The notes beneath the pieces are model-generated. The model was not told where the DNA came from. It did not search any database and saw nothing but the letters and a program-made list of their open reading frames with translations. Both the position numbers and the translations under genes were made by a program. This document shows positions 26,560-34,582 of a stretch of DNA of 64,000 nucleotides, one piece after another (the first letter of the stretch is position 1; every line of letters starts with the position of its first letter). Origin of the DNA: an uncultured Eubacteriales bacterium (GTDB lineage Bacteria > Bacillota > Clostridia > Oscillospirales > Oscillospiraceae); contig ONVI01000003.1 of the NCBI GenBank assembly GCA_900321275.1, positions 1 to 64,000 on the forward strand, read 5' to 3'.

Positions 26560-26587
26560 AGGGCAAGGCGGTTGTCCGCCTTGCCCT
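26560..26587 (-). terminator. Stem-loop between the binding-protein and ATPase genes
   Basis: AGGGCAAGGCGG and CCGCCTTGCCCT form a perfect 12-base stem with a TTGT loop. There is no good T-run, so it more likely stabilises the abundant binding-protein message or reduces read-through than ends transcription fully. Confidence 0.65.
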
Positions 26588-26617
26588 ATAAAACTGATGC
26601 GTGGTTAAGCTGTGTGA

Positions 26618-27667
26618 TCAGGCGAGCTGATCCTCGGTGTAGTAACCGGAGTCGATCACGATCTCCTTGTAGTTGTCAGCCGTGCAGGCGACAGGCTCGC
26701 ACAGGAAGCTGGGGATGATGCCGGTGCCGTTGTCGTAAGTCTCGGTGTCGTTCACGGGAGGCTCAGCGCCCTTCATCAGAGCGTCGACCATCTCAACGAC
26801 CTTGGAGGCGAGGGTGCGGGTGTCTTTGAAGACGGACATGGCCTGCTTGCCCTCGATGAGGTTCTTCATGATTGCGATGTCGCAGTCCTGACCGGTGATG
26901 ATGGGGTAAGCGCCGGTGTAGGAAGCGGCCAGCGCGTTCTCAACGCCCAGAGCGGTGGAGTCGTTGGAAGCAAGAACAGCGTCGAGCTGGGTGCCGTCGG
27001 AGTAGTTGGCGGCGAGGATGTTCTCAAAGCGGGCCTGGGCAGCATCGGTAGCCCAGTTGGCGGTGGCGACGACAGCCTTCTCGGTCTGGCCGGAGGGGCA
27101 GACGACCTTGCCGTTGTCAAGGTAGGGCTGGAGGACGCTCATGGCGCCGTCAAAGAAGAAGTTGATGTTGTTGTCGCCGGGGTCGCCGGTGATGAACTCC
27201 ATGTTGAAGGGGCCGGCCGCATTCTCGAGGTCGAGAGCCTTCTCGATGAACTTGCCCTGGGTTACGCCGACGAGCCAGTTGTCGAAGGTGGCGTAGTAGG
27301 AGACAGCGTCAGAGTTCATGATCAGACGGTCATAGGCGATGACGGGGATGCCGGCTTCCTTGGCCTGGGCCAGAACGGTGCCGAGGGAGTCGCCGTCGAT
27401 GGAGGCGATGACCAGAACCTTGCAGCCGTTGGCGATCATGTTCTCAATCTGGGAGACCTGGGTGGCGATGTCGTTGGCGCCGTACTGAAGGTCGACCTGG
27501 TAGCCGGCGGCCTCGAGCTGGGCCTTCATGTTTTCGCCGTCCTGATTCCAGCGCTGGAGATCCTTGGTGGGCATTGCGACGCCGACCAGATTGTCGTCAG
27601 CGAACGCGGTAGCGCCGAGCGCGAGGATCATGCATGCCACGAGAACAAACGCGAGCAACTTTTTCAT
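26618..27667 (-). CDS. Sugar ABC transporter substrate-binding protein (ChvE/XylF type)
   Basis: This 349-residue exported receptor has a signal peptide (MKKLLAFVLVACMILALGAT AFA region, residues 1-22). The mature part contains VGVAMPTKDLQRWNQDGENM and VLVIASIDGDSLGTVLAQAK. AYDRLIMNSDAVSYYATFDN and TGQDCDIAIMKNLIEGKQAM mark the ChvE/XylF family, which binds xylose, glucose, galactose or arabinose. The ATG at 27667 follows AAGGAGG. It is the first gene of the importer operon, under a promoter divergent from the ROK regulator. Confidence 0.93.
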   Translation of the reverse strand: MKKLLAFVLVACMILALGATAFADDNLVGVAMPTKDLQRWNQDGENMKAQLEAAGYQVDLQYGANDIATQVSQIENMIANGCKVLVIASIDGDSLGTVLAQAKEAGIPVIAYDRLIMNSDAVSYYATFDNWLVGVTQGKFIEKALDLENAAGPFNMEFITGDPGDNNINFFFDGAMSVLQPYLDNGKVVCPSGQTEKAVVATANWATDAAQARFENILAANYSDGTQLDAVLASNDSTALGVENALAASYTGAYPIITGQDCDIAIMKNLIEGKQAMSVFKDTRTLASKVVEMVDALMKGAEPPVNDTETYDNGTGIIPSFLCEPVACTADNYKEIVIDSGYYTEDQLA

Positions 27668-27728
27668 TTGTGAATCCTCCTTAATAAAATGTTTTTTCGG
27701 AAGCTGCCGATGCAACTTTCATGAACCC

Positions 27729-27757
27729 ATTTTACGAATAAGCACCCCATCTGTCAA
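27729..27757 (-). promoter_or_regulatory. Promoter of the ChvE/XylF-type importer operon
   Basis: On the minus strand TTGACA (27757-27752) and TAAAAT (27734-27729) are exactly 17 bases apart, a strong consensus promoter about 62 bases before the ATG at 27667. Confidence 0.7.
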
Positions 27758-27813
27758 GAATTTTTTAGTATTTTTTATCGCTTCGTCAATAGCAACGAAA
27801 AATAATGGTGTAG

Positions 27814-27823
27814 ATTGTACAAT
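27814..27823. promoter_or_regulatory. AraR-like palindrome ATTGTACAAT
   Basis: The perfect ten-base palindrome ATTGTACAAT lies upstream of the importer promoter. An identical palindrome occurs at 35746-35755 in the arabinose region. It contains the TTGTAC-type half sites of AraR operators, so the AraR-type repressor at 29348 might reach this module too. Confidence 0.4.
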
Positions 27824-27843
27824 GTGCCAAGAAACGAAATTAC

Positions 27844-27858
27844 GTTAACTAAAGTTAG
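27844..27858. promoter_or_regulatory. Putative ROK/XylR operator
   Basis: TTAACTAAAGTTAGT contains the inverted repeat TAACT-AA-AGTTA. It lies 15 bases before the -35 box of the ROK gene promoter, between the two divergent promoters. XylR-type operators in Firmicutes are rich in TTAGTTT/AAACTAA halves, which supports the assignment, but it is inference. Confidence 0.4.
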
Positions 27859-27872
27859 TTTTTAAAAGTCGC

Positions 27873-27900
27873 TTGACAGAAGCCGAAATTCTGCTAAGAT
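27873..27900 (+). promoter_or_regulatory. Promoter of the ROK regulator gene
   Basis: TTGACA (27873-27878) and TAAGAT (27895-27900) are 16 bases apart, 35 bases before the proposed start. Confidence 0.6.
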
Positions 27901-27934
27901 AAAGAAAAGGATATTCAGGGGAGAGGTGAGTACC

Positions 27935-29065
27935 TTGCAGAACGAAGTATATCGGCAGGCGGCTCTGCCTGTCAGAAACCGGATTTACCGTTATATATAT
28001 GAGGCGAAGGGGTTTTGTTCACGGCAGGCGGTGGCAAACGCCTGCGGCATCAGCATGCCGACGCTGTATCAGAATCTTTCCGACCTGATGGCGGAGGGAC
28101 TGGTTTGTTCCTCCGGGGAGGAACAGTCCACCGGCGGACGCAAGGCACAGGGCCTGGATATCGTACCGGACGCGCGCATCTCGGTGGGCATCGCCGTGTC
28201 GGAGCATCACCTGCGCCTCATTGCGATGGATCTTCGCCTGCGGGAGATTGCTTATCGAATGCTGCCCTTCAACCTGGTCGAAGAGCTCTCCAAGCCGGAC
28301 TCCGCAGCCCTTGCCTTTACCCTGGAGGAATTTTTGAACGAAAACCGGATCGACCGAAGCAGGCTCCTCGGCGTCGGGATCACGATCCCGGGGCTCATCA
28401 GCAAAGACCGCAGCAGCATCTTCAACGTCCCTACCATGAACCTGAAAAACATTCGGATGGATGCGCTGATCCGGGGGATCCCCTATCCGGTCTATGTGGA
28501 TAACGACGCCTCCGCCAGCGGCCACGCGGAGTGCTTCCTGCGCGGGGAAAAGGAAAACCTGGCGTATCTGTCGTTGGAATACGGCGTGGGCGGCGCCGTC
28601 GTAATCGCGGGGGAACCCTATATCGGGGACGACGCGAAGAGCGGCGAGTTCGGCCACCTCTGCATCGAGCCGGGCGGCCTGCCGTGTACCTGCGGCATGC
28701 GCGGCTGCCTTGAGCCCTATATCTCACCGCGCAGGATCGAGACCGCCTTCGACGTATCGCTGGAGGATTTCTTCCGGGGCGTGGAGCAGCATAATCCCGA
28801 GTATGAGGCGCTGCTGTACGATATGCTCCGCCACCTCGCAATCGGGATCAACAACATTCACATGACGCTCGACTGCACGGTGGTGCTGGGCGGCTTTCTG
28901 TCCGAATACCTTGCGCCGTATCTGCCGATTCTGCGCCGCTATGTCGCCGCGGGCAGCCCCTTCGAGGATGATGCGGAATTCGTGCAGTTCAGCTCGCTTC
29001 GCCGCCATATCACGCCGCTCGGCGCTGCGCTGTACTTTATCCGGGAATTTGTCAACGGCGTTTGA
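27935..29065 (+). CDS. ROK family transcriptional regulator (XylR-like)
   Basis: This 376-residue regulator has an N-terminal winged helix-turn-helix (FCSRQAVANACGISMPTLYQ NLSDL region, residues 27-55). A ROK sugar-kinase-like domain follows with LGVGITIPGLISKDR, YVDNDASASGHAE and the zinc-binding CTCGMRGCLE motif near residue 255. It probably represses the divergent importer operon and is relieved by the imported sugar. The start is taken as TTG 27935, five bases after GAGGTGA; a GTG at 27926 lies within that site. Confidence 0.88.
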   Translation: MQNEVYRQAALPVRNRIYRYIYEAKGFCSRQAVANACGISMPTLYQNLSDLMAEGLVCSSGEEQSTGGRKAQGLDIVPDARISVGIAVSEHHLRLIAMDLRLREIAYRMLPFNLVEELSKPDSAALAFTLEEFLNENRIDRSRLLGVGITIPGLISKDRSSIFNVPTMNLKNIRMDALIRGIPYPVYVDNDASASGHAECFLRGEKENLAYLSLEYGVGGAVVIAGEPYIGDDAKSGEFGHLCIEPGGLPCTCGMRGCLEPYISPRRIETAFDVSLEDFFRGVEQHNPEYEALLYDMLRHLAIGINNIHMTLDCTVVLGGFLSEYLAPYLPILRRYVAAGSPFEDDAEFVQFSSLRRHITPLGAALYFIREFVNGV

Positions 29066-29093
29066 TGAAAACAGCGTGTCCGCGCAATATAAA

Positions 29094-29255
29094 GGAAACG
29101 CTGAATAAATCCCCGCGCACATCCTGACGGCGAATTTTCCGCCTGACTTTGCCTGAAAAGCTCGAAATACACAAAGTATTCCGTCACTTTTCAGGCTTTG
29201 TCAGATGAAAAATCCACTCGCCAGTCTGCACACGTCGATTTCATCAGCGCTTTCC
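29094..29255. repeat. MITE-like palindromic element, GGAAACGCTGA family
   Basis: Imperfect terminal inverted repeats (GGAAACGCTGAATAAATC and GATTTCATCAGCGCTTTCC) bracket a 162-base sequence. Its interior also folds (CTGACTTTGCCTGAAAAG with CTTTTCAGGCTTTGTCAG). The central loop ATACACAAAGTAT is identical to that of the TTATCCGATA elements at 6414 and 44474. It encodes nothing. Confidence 0.75.
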
Positions 29256-29260
29256 AAAGG

Positions 29261-29310
29261 AAACACCGCGTCCCATGTGCCGGGACGCGGCGTTTCTCTA
29301 TTATTTTAAC
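29261..29310. terminator. Bidirectional terminator between ROK and AraR genes
   Basis: AAACACCGCGTCCC and GGGACGCGGCGTTT form a 14-base stem with one mismatch and a seven-base loop, followed by a T-rich tract to 29310. It lies between the convergent regulator genes. Confidence 0.75.
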
Positions 29311-29347
29311 AATTTGTATGGCTGAAAGAATGATTCCTCCTGCAGCC

Positions 29348-30412
29348 TCAGCTGCTCTCCTTCTCATTCAGAACCCACGGTACAAGCTCCGAGGCGCAAA
29401 CCTCCCCGCGCAGATGGCGGAAGAGCAGCTCGGCAGCCTGACGGCCGACATTGTGCTGCCCGTGAGAGAGGGAAGTGATGCGGGGGGAGGACATTTCGCT
29501 GTAAGGACTGTTGTCGAAGCTGACGACTGCGACGTCGCCCGGGACGGAGAGGCCGAGCTTCGTCAGGCTGGCCACCAGGCGCGCCGCGATTTCATCGTTG
29601 TAGCAGACCACAGCGCTGCAGGAGGCGACAAACTCCGCCGCCCAGGCCGCGTCGAAGCCGTCGCGCAGGAAACGATCCTTTTGCTCGGTGCCGTACCAGA
29701 GGATGTTCTTGTCTTCCAGGGGAAGGCCGAGCTCCTGCATGGCGTCAAGGTAGCCGACAAAACGCTGACGGCCCTGGATGTCGTCATACTTGAATATACC
29801 GGCGATCTTGCGGTGCCCCTTCCGATATAAATACTCCACCAGCATACGGCCGCCCGCAACATTGTCGTCCAGTATGGACAGCGTATCGGGGAGCTGCTCA
29901 AAGTTACAGTGCATGAAGACGAGAGGGATGCCCTTGTCCAGAATCTCGTGATAGAGCTTTATATTGGGATTGGGCAGGCCGGTCTTTGTTCCTTCAATCA
30001 GAATCCCGTCAAGCTGATCCATCTCCAGCAGCGTCAGAAGGATGCGCCTCTCGCTGGCAAACTGGTTCTGCGTGGCGAAGAGAAGGGGGGCGCTGTTGTT
30101 CTCCGAGCACACCGCCTCAATCTCGCGCAGGATGCTGGGGAAGATGTAGTCGCTGATATAAGTTGTAACGACCGCGATGGACAAGGGACGGCCGGGTACA
30201 GGTTCCTTCCGCTCGCGGATATGCGAGCCGCTTCCCTGACGCCGGTCGATCAGCCGCTCGGTCTCCAGCAGGGACAGCGCCTGACGCACGGTCTGACGGC
30301 TTACCTGAAAGCGGGCGCAAAGCGCCTGTTCCGTGGGAAGCGTCTTTTGATACTTCCCGTCCAGAATGTCGCCCCGCAGGGCCTCTGCAACCATCTGATA
30401 CTTTGGATTCAT
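29348..30412 (-). CDS. araR: AraR-type transcriptional repressor (GntR DNA-binding, LacI-type sugar-binding)
   Basis: The 354-residue protein joins a GntR-family winged helix (YQMVAEALRGDILDGKYQKT, then ARFQVSRQTVRQALSLLETE) to a periplasmic-binding-protein-like effector domain. That domain contains SIAVVTTYISDYIFPSILRE, IPLVFMHCNFEQLPDTLSIL and DDIQGRQRFVGYLDAM. This fusion is characteristic of AraR, the L-arabinose repressor of Firmicutes. TTGTA-NN-TACAA operator-like sites upstream of the adjacent arabinose importer genes support this. The ATG at 30412 follows AGGAG; the open frame upstream to 30661 lacks a ribosome-binding site. Confidence 0.9.
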   Translation of the reverse strand: MNPKYQMVAEALRGDILDGKYQKTLPTEQALCARFQVSRQTVRQALSLLETERLIDRRQGSGSHIRERKEPVPGRPLSIAVVTTYISDYIFPSILREIEAVCSENNSAPLLFATQNQFASERRILLTLLEMDQLDGILIEGTKTGLPNPNIKLYHEILDKGIPLVFMHCNFEQLPDTLSILDDNVAGGRMLVEYLYRKGHRKIAGIFKYDDIQGRQRFVGYLDAMQELGLPLEDKNILWYGTEQKDRFLRDGFDAAWAAEFVASCSAVVCYNDEIAARLVASLTKLGLSVPGDVAVVSFDNSPYSEMSSPRITSLSHGQHNVGRQAAELLFRHLRGEVCASELVPWVLNEKESS

Positions 30413-30541
30413 AAGCGGGCTCCTGTCTCCGGGCAGCGCGGCCGCCCGGGAACTCGTCATGATTTCCTGATACACATACGGTACGCCGACAAACGCGCCG
30501 CCGCGCGGGAAAGACGTATTTGCCGGCGCATGCGGAATCAT

Positions 30542-30820
30542 CTGTACAATTCCGGTTGAAGTATACTCGAAAACCGGACGATGTTCAATACAAATCTTCC
30601 CCTCCGCAGAGAAAACATACGGACATCCTGTGCCTGATTTGTGCGGAATTATGCAAAGCAACGGAAAAAACAGCAGCGTTAAGTTGCCGCAAAAAGTTCA
30701 CATCTTTTTGAAATTATTAAGAAAAAATGAATAAACGCAGAATTTGTATCAAAATTATGTTGAACTGCGAAAAATTTGTATTGTATAAGGGGGAGAAACT
30801 TACGGATTGTGCGTACAACT
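30542..30820. promoter_or_regulatory. AraR operator cluster upstream of the furanose importer
   Basis: This region holds several half or full sites of the AraR type. They are CTGTACAATT (30542), TTCAATACAAAT (30584), AATTTGTAT (30741), AATTTGTATTG (30773) and the near-consensus ATTGTGCGTACAACT (30806-30820). The last abuts the -35 box of the downstream promoter. The known consensus in Bacillus is ATTTGTACGTACAAAT. The sites nearest 30412 could serve autoregulation of araR. The whole 30413-30912 gap has no gene. Confidence 0.6.
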
Positions 30821-30821
30821 A

Positions 30822-30850
30822 TTGATTTTTTAACCAAAAGGCGCTATCAT
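30822..30850 (+). promoter_or_regulatory. Promoter of the furanose importer operon
   Basis: TTGATT (30822-30827) and TATCAT (30845-30850) are 17 bases apart and immediately follow an AraR-like operator. The arrangement matches the promoter at 35920. Confidence 0.65.
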
Positions 30851-30912
30851 GTTAATCGAAGGTCCGAACCAATTCGGAAAAACAAAAAATTTTAAGAAAG
30901 AGGTAAAATGCC

Positions 30913-31890
30913 ATGCGTAAAACGATTGCTCTGCTTCTCACGCTCGTGATGGTCTTCGCTCTGGTCGGCGGCTCCGTCGCCCATGCGGACGATCTCATCA
31001 AGGTCGGTATCATCAATCTCGACCCGTCCGAGTCCGGCTACCGCCAGGCCAACGTCAAGAACCTGACCGACACCTTCACCAAAGAGAACGGCTACGACGC
31101 CACCTTCGTTACCGCTCCCACCGCCGACAAGCAGCTCGAGGCCGCCAAGGGCTTCATCACTGCCGGCGTGGAGTACATCCTGGTTTCCGCCGCTGAGACC
31201 ACCGGCTGGGACGACGTCCTTGAAGAGGCCCAGGAGGCCGGCATCAAGGTCTTCCTCTTTGACCGTATGATCGACTGCGATCCCAGCCTCTACACGGCCG
31301 CTGTCGTCTCCGACATGCGCTCCGAGGGCGAGACCGCTGTCGCCTGGCTCGAGAGCCTGAAGCTCGACGAGTACAAGATCCTGCACATCCAGGGCCAGCT
31401 GGGCAGCGCCGCTCAGATCGGCCGTTCCGATCCTCTGACCGAGAAGTGCGAAGCCGAGGCCAACTGGACCATCGTCCGTGAAGGCACCGGCGGCGACAGC
31501 TGGGATCCCAACGAGGCCCGTAAGATCGCCGAGGCCGCGATCGACGCCGGCGAGGAGTTTAACATTGTCTACGCTGAGAACGACGGCATGGCCGACGGCG
31601 TTGTGGCTGCTCTCGACGCGAAGGGCATCACCCACGGCACCAAGGGCGACGTCATCGTCATGGGCTTTGACTGCAACAAGTGGGCGCTTGAGAAGCTGCT
31701 CGCGGGCGAGTGGAACTATGATGGTCAGTGCAGCCCCTTCCAGGCCGGCGTCATCGATGAGATGATCAAGACCCTGGAGGCCGGCGGCGAGATCGAGGGC
31801 CTCAACGAGCTCAACCAGATCATCTCTGTTGAGAAGGGCTTCGACGCCACCACCATCACCCAGGAAGACATCGACACTTACGGTCTATAA
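30913..31890 (+). CDS. ytfQ: Sugar ABC transporter substrate-binding protein (YtfQ-like)
   Basis: The 325-residue exported receptor has a signal peptide (MRKTIALLLTLVMVFALVGG SVAHA region). The body fits the YtfQ galactofuranose/arabinofuranose branch: SESGYRQANVKNLTDTFTKE, GVEYILVSAAETTGWDDVLE, VFLFDRMIDCDPSLYTAAVV, LHIQGQLGSAAQIGRSDPL and FNIVYAENDGMADGVVAALD. Its place beside araR and ahead of araA-kinase-araD makes L-arabinose, perhaps the furanose form, the likely ligand. It is the first gene of a four-gene importer, and a terminator-like stem-loop follows it. Confidence 0.88.
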   Translation: MRKTIALLLTLVMVFALVGGSVAHADDLIKVGIINLDPSESGYRQANVKNLTDTFTKENGYDATFVTAPTADKQLEAAKGFITAGVEYILVSAAETTGWDDVLEEAQEAGIKVFLFDRMIDCDPSLYTAAVVSDMRSEGETAVAWLESLKLDEYKILHIQGQLGSAAQIGRSDPLTEKCEAEANWTIVREGTGGDSWDPNEARKIAEAAIDAGEEFNIVYAENDGMADGVVAALDAKGITHGTKGDVIVMGFDCNKWALEKLLAGEWNYDGQCSPFQAGVIDEMIKTLEAGGEIEGLNELNQIISVEKGFDATTITQEDIDTYGL

Positions 31891-31932
31891 TCCGGAGCGC
31901 GTGTAAAGCGTAAACCGATAAAGCAACAAACT

Positions 31933-31980
31933 GCGCGGTGTGGTGCAGTGGAGCAATCCGCGGCCCACACCGCGCTTTTT
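31933..31980 (+). terminator. Partial terminator after the YtfQ-like gene
   Basis: GCGCGGTGTGG and CCACACCGCGC form a perfect 11-base stem around a 21-base loop, followed by five T residues. It lies between the binding-protein gene and its ATPase gene and should lower expression of the membrane components relative to the receptor. Confidence 0.75.
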
Positions 31981-32001
31981 CAAACGACAGGAGATGAACG
32001 G

Positions 32002-33507
32002 ATGGAATCTGAAATCGTATTGACAATGCGCGGGATCTGTAAATATTTCCCGGGCGTGTGCGCACTGGAGGATGTGGATTTCACCCTGCGCAAGGGGACG
32101 ATCCACGCACTGATGGGCGAAAACGGCGCGGGCAAATCCACGCTTATCAAGGTTCTGACCGGCGTCTACCCCATGGATCAGGGAGAAATCCGGATCGACG
32201 GGATAGAGGGAGTGGTCAGCATCCGCTCTCCGCAGGACGCGCAGAACTGCGGCATCAGCACGGTGTACCAGGAGATCACGCTCTGCCCGAACCTCACCGT
32301 GGCGGAGAACATGTTCATCGGCCGCACCGAGGGCAGGCGCGTCGACTGGAAGACCATGGACAGACGCGCAGGAGAGCTGCTGGACAGCCTCGGCATTCCC
32401 GCCAGACCCCGGCAGCAGCTCGGCAGCTGCTCGTTGGCCGTGCAGCAGATGGTCGCCATCGCGCGCGCGGTGGACACCGACTGCAAGGTCCTGATCCTGG
32501 ACGAGCCGACCTCCTCCCTTGATGACAAGGAGGTTGAGATGCTCTTCCGCCTGATGCGTGACCTCAAGGCCAGAGGCGTCGGTATTGTCTTTGTCACGCA
32601 CTTCTTGGAGCAGGTCTACGCGGTCAGCGACCAGATCACCGTCCTGCGCAACGGCAAGCTCGTCGGCGAGTTCGACGTGAAGGATCTGCCGCAGGTTCAG
32701 CTCGTTGAAAAAATGATCGGCAAGGATCTGGAGGATCTGTCCAATATCAAAAAGCACACGGCGCCGACGGGACAGAACGTACAGCCTCTCTATGAGGCGG
32801 AGGGCCTTTCCAGCACGGAGAGCCGCCCCTTCGACTTCCACATCGCCAAGGGCGAGGTCAACGGCTTCACCGGTCTGCTGGGCTCCGGGCGCAGCGAGAG
32901 CGTGCGCGCCATCTTCGGCGCGGACCGCGTGACCGGCGGCAAAGTGAAAATCAACGGCAAAGACGTCCATATTGCAAGCCCCCACGACGCCATGAAACAG
33001 GGCATCGGCTATCTGCCCGAGGACCGCAAGCGCGACGGCATTATTGCGGATCTCTCCGTGCGCGAGAACATCAATCTTGCGCTGCAGGTCATGCAGGGCT
33101 TTTTCCACCCGCTGTCCAAAGCGCAGATGCGCCAGTTTGCGGACGAGTATATCGCGGCCCTTCAGATCAAGACCGCCTCGCAGGACACGCCCATCAAGGC
33201 CCTGTCCGGCGGCAACCAGCAGAAGGTCATCCTGGCCCGCTGGCTGCTGACGCATCCGCAGTACCTGATCCTGGACGAGCCGACACGCGGCATTGACGTC
33301 GGCACCAAGACCGAGATCCAGAAGCTCGTGCTCAAGCTGTCGGAGGAGGGCATGAGCGTGACCTTCATCTCCTCGGAGATCGAAGAGATGCTGCGTACCT
33401 GCTCGCGCCTGATCGTCATGCGTGACCGCAAGATCGTGGGCGAGCTGACGGGTGACGAGCTCACACAGGCCCATGTGATGAAGACCATCGCGGGAGGTGA
33501 AGGCTGA
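32002..33507 (+). CDS. ytfR: Sugar ABC transporter ATP-binding protein (YtfR-like)
   Basis: This 501-residue double ATPase shows Walker [21 protein letters not shown] near residue 38, the first-domain signature GSCSLAVQQMVAIARAV and [11 protein letters not shown]. The YtfR-like stretch FVTHFLEQVYAVSDQITVLR follows. The second domain has [20 protein letters not shown] and [11 protein letters not shown]. The ATG at 32002 follows CAGGAG; an open frame upstream covers the terminator and is not used. It energises the two permeases that follow. Confidence 0.92.
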   Translation: MESEIVLTMRGICKYFPGVCALEDVDFTLRKGTIHALMGENGAGKSTLIKVLTGVYPMDQGEIRIDGIEGVVSIRSPQDAQNCGISTVYQEITLCPNLTVAENMFIGRTEGRRVDWKTMDRRAGELLDSLGIPARPRQQLGSCSLAVQQMVAIARAVDTDCKVLILDEPTSSLDDKEVEMLFRLMRDLKARGVGIVFVTHFLEQVYAVSDQITVLRNGKLVGEFDVKDLPQVQLVEKMIGKDLEDLSNIKKHTAPTGQNVQPLYEAEGLSSTESRPFDFHIAKGEVNGFTGLLGSGRSESVRAIFGADRVTGGKVKINGKDVHIASPHDAMKQGIGYLPEDRKRDGIIADLSVRENINLALQVMQGFFHPLSKAQMRQFADEYIAALQIKTASQDTPIKALSGGNQQKVILARWLLTHPQYLILDEPTRGIDVGTKTEIQKLVLKLSEEGMSVTFISSEIEEMLRTCSRLIVMRDRKIVGELTGDELTQAHVMKTIAGGEG

Positions 33508-33508
33508 G

Positions 33509-34582
33509 ATGCTTAAAAAGAAAAAGATCGCCGACTTCGGACAGCTGCTGATCCCGCTGGTTGCCCTCGCAATCCTGATTATTTTCAACCTCTTCCGGGA
33601 TCTCAGCTTCTTCTCCATCGGCATGAAGGTCAACAACAGCGGCAACATTGTATTGACCGGCAACCTCATCAGCATTATCGACAGCGCAAGCGAGCTGGCC
33701 ATCATCGCGATGGGCATGACGCTTGTGACCGCGGCCTGCGGCGGACAGGACATCTCCGTCGGCGCGGTCGGCGCGATTTCCGGCGCCGTCTTCGTCAAGG
33801 TGCTGCAGGGTATGGGGAATATCACCGTCGGCACGGTGATCCTCGCTTTCCTGCTCTGCTGCCTCGCGACGATCTGCTTCAAGCTTTTTAACGGCACGCT
33901 GGTCGCTGTATTCAAAATCCAGCCCATGATCGCGACGCTGATCCTGTATTCCTGCGGCCGCTCCATCGCATACTGGATCAACGGCGACGCGACGCCTCAG
34001 CTCAACAGCCCCGTCATCAGCTCCCTCGGCATGACGATCCCGGGCGTCCCGGTCCCGACGCCGATTTTCGCGGTGCTCTTTGTGGGCCTGCTCCTTTTCC
34101 TGGCTTTCAAGTTTACCAGCCTGAGCCTCTATACCCAGTCTGTCGGCATCAATAAGGGCGCGGCCCGGCTCAACGGCATCAACCCCACTCTGATCCAGCT
34201 TCTGAGCTTTGTGCTGCTGGGCGTGTGTGTGGCGGTGGCCGGCGTCATCGGCGTGTGCCGTCTCGGCCAGCTCAACCATAAGACGCTGCTCGTCGACATC
34301 GAGATGGACGCGATCCTCGCGGTGGCGATCGGCGGCAACAACCTCGGCGGCGGCAAGTTCAAGCTGAGCGGCAGTATTCTGGGTGCGTATATCATCCAGA
34401 TGCTGACCACGACGCTCTATGCCATGAAGGTTGCGCCTGTGAATATCAAAGCCTACAAGGCCATCGTCATTATCATCATCGTGGTGGCCGGCTCCCCGGT
34501 GGTCAAAAGCAAGGTGACGGCGCTGGTAAACAAAATTCGCACGAAGCGCCGGGCAAGCACAATCCAGAAGGGGGTGAGCTGA
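33509..34582 (+). CDS. ytfT: Sugar ABC transporter permease (YtfT-like)
   Basis: This 357-residue membrane protein has about nine spans and the ribose-type permease motif AIIAMGMTLVTAACGGQDISVG near residue 65. It also has the C-terminal AILAVAIGGNNLGGGKFKLS. It is the first of two permeases that together form the YtfT/YjfF-type heteromeric channel. The ATG at 33509 follows GGGAGGTGAAGG. The next gene starts right after its stop codon (TGAATG), so the pair is translationally coupled. Confidence 0.9.
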   Translation: MLKKKKIADFGQLLIPLVALAILIIFNLFRDLSFFSIGMKVNNSGNIVLTGNLISIIDSASELAIIAMGMTLVTAACGGQDISVGAVGAISGAVFVKVLQGMGNITVGTVILAFLLCCLATICFKLFNGTLVAVFKIQPMIATLILYSCGRSIAYWINGDATPQLNSPVISSLGMTIPGVPVPTPIFAVLFVGLLLFLAFKFTSLSLYTQSVGINKGAARLNGINPTLIQLLSFVLLGVCVAVAGVIGVCRLGQLNHKTLLVDIEMDAILAVAIGGNNLGGGKFKLSGSILGAYIIQMLTTTLYAMKVAPVNIKAYKAIVIIIIVVAGSPVVKSKVTALVNKIRTKRRASTIQKGVS

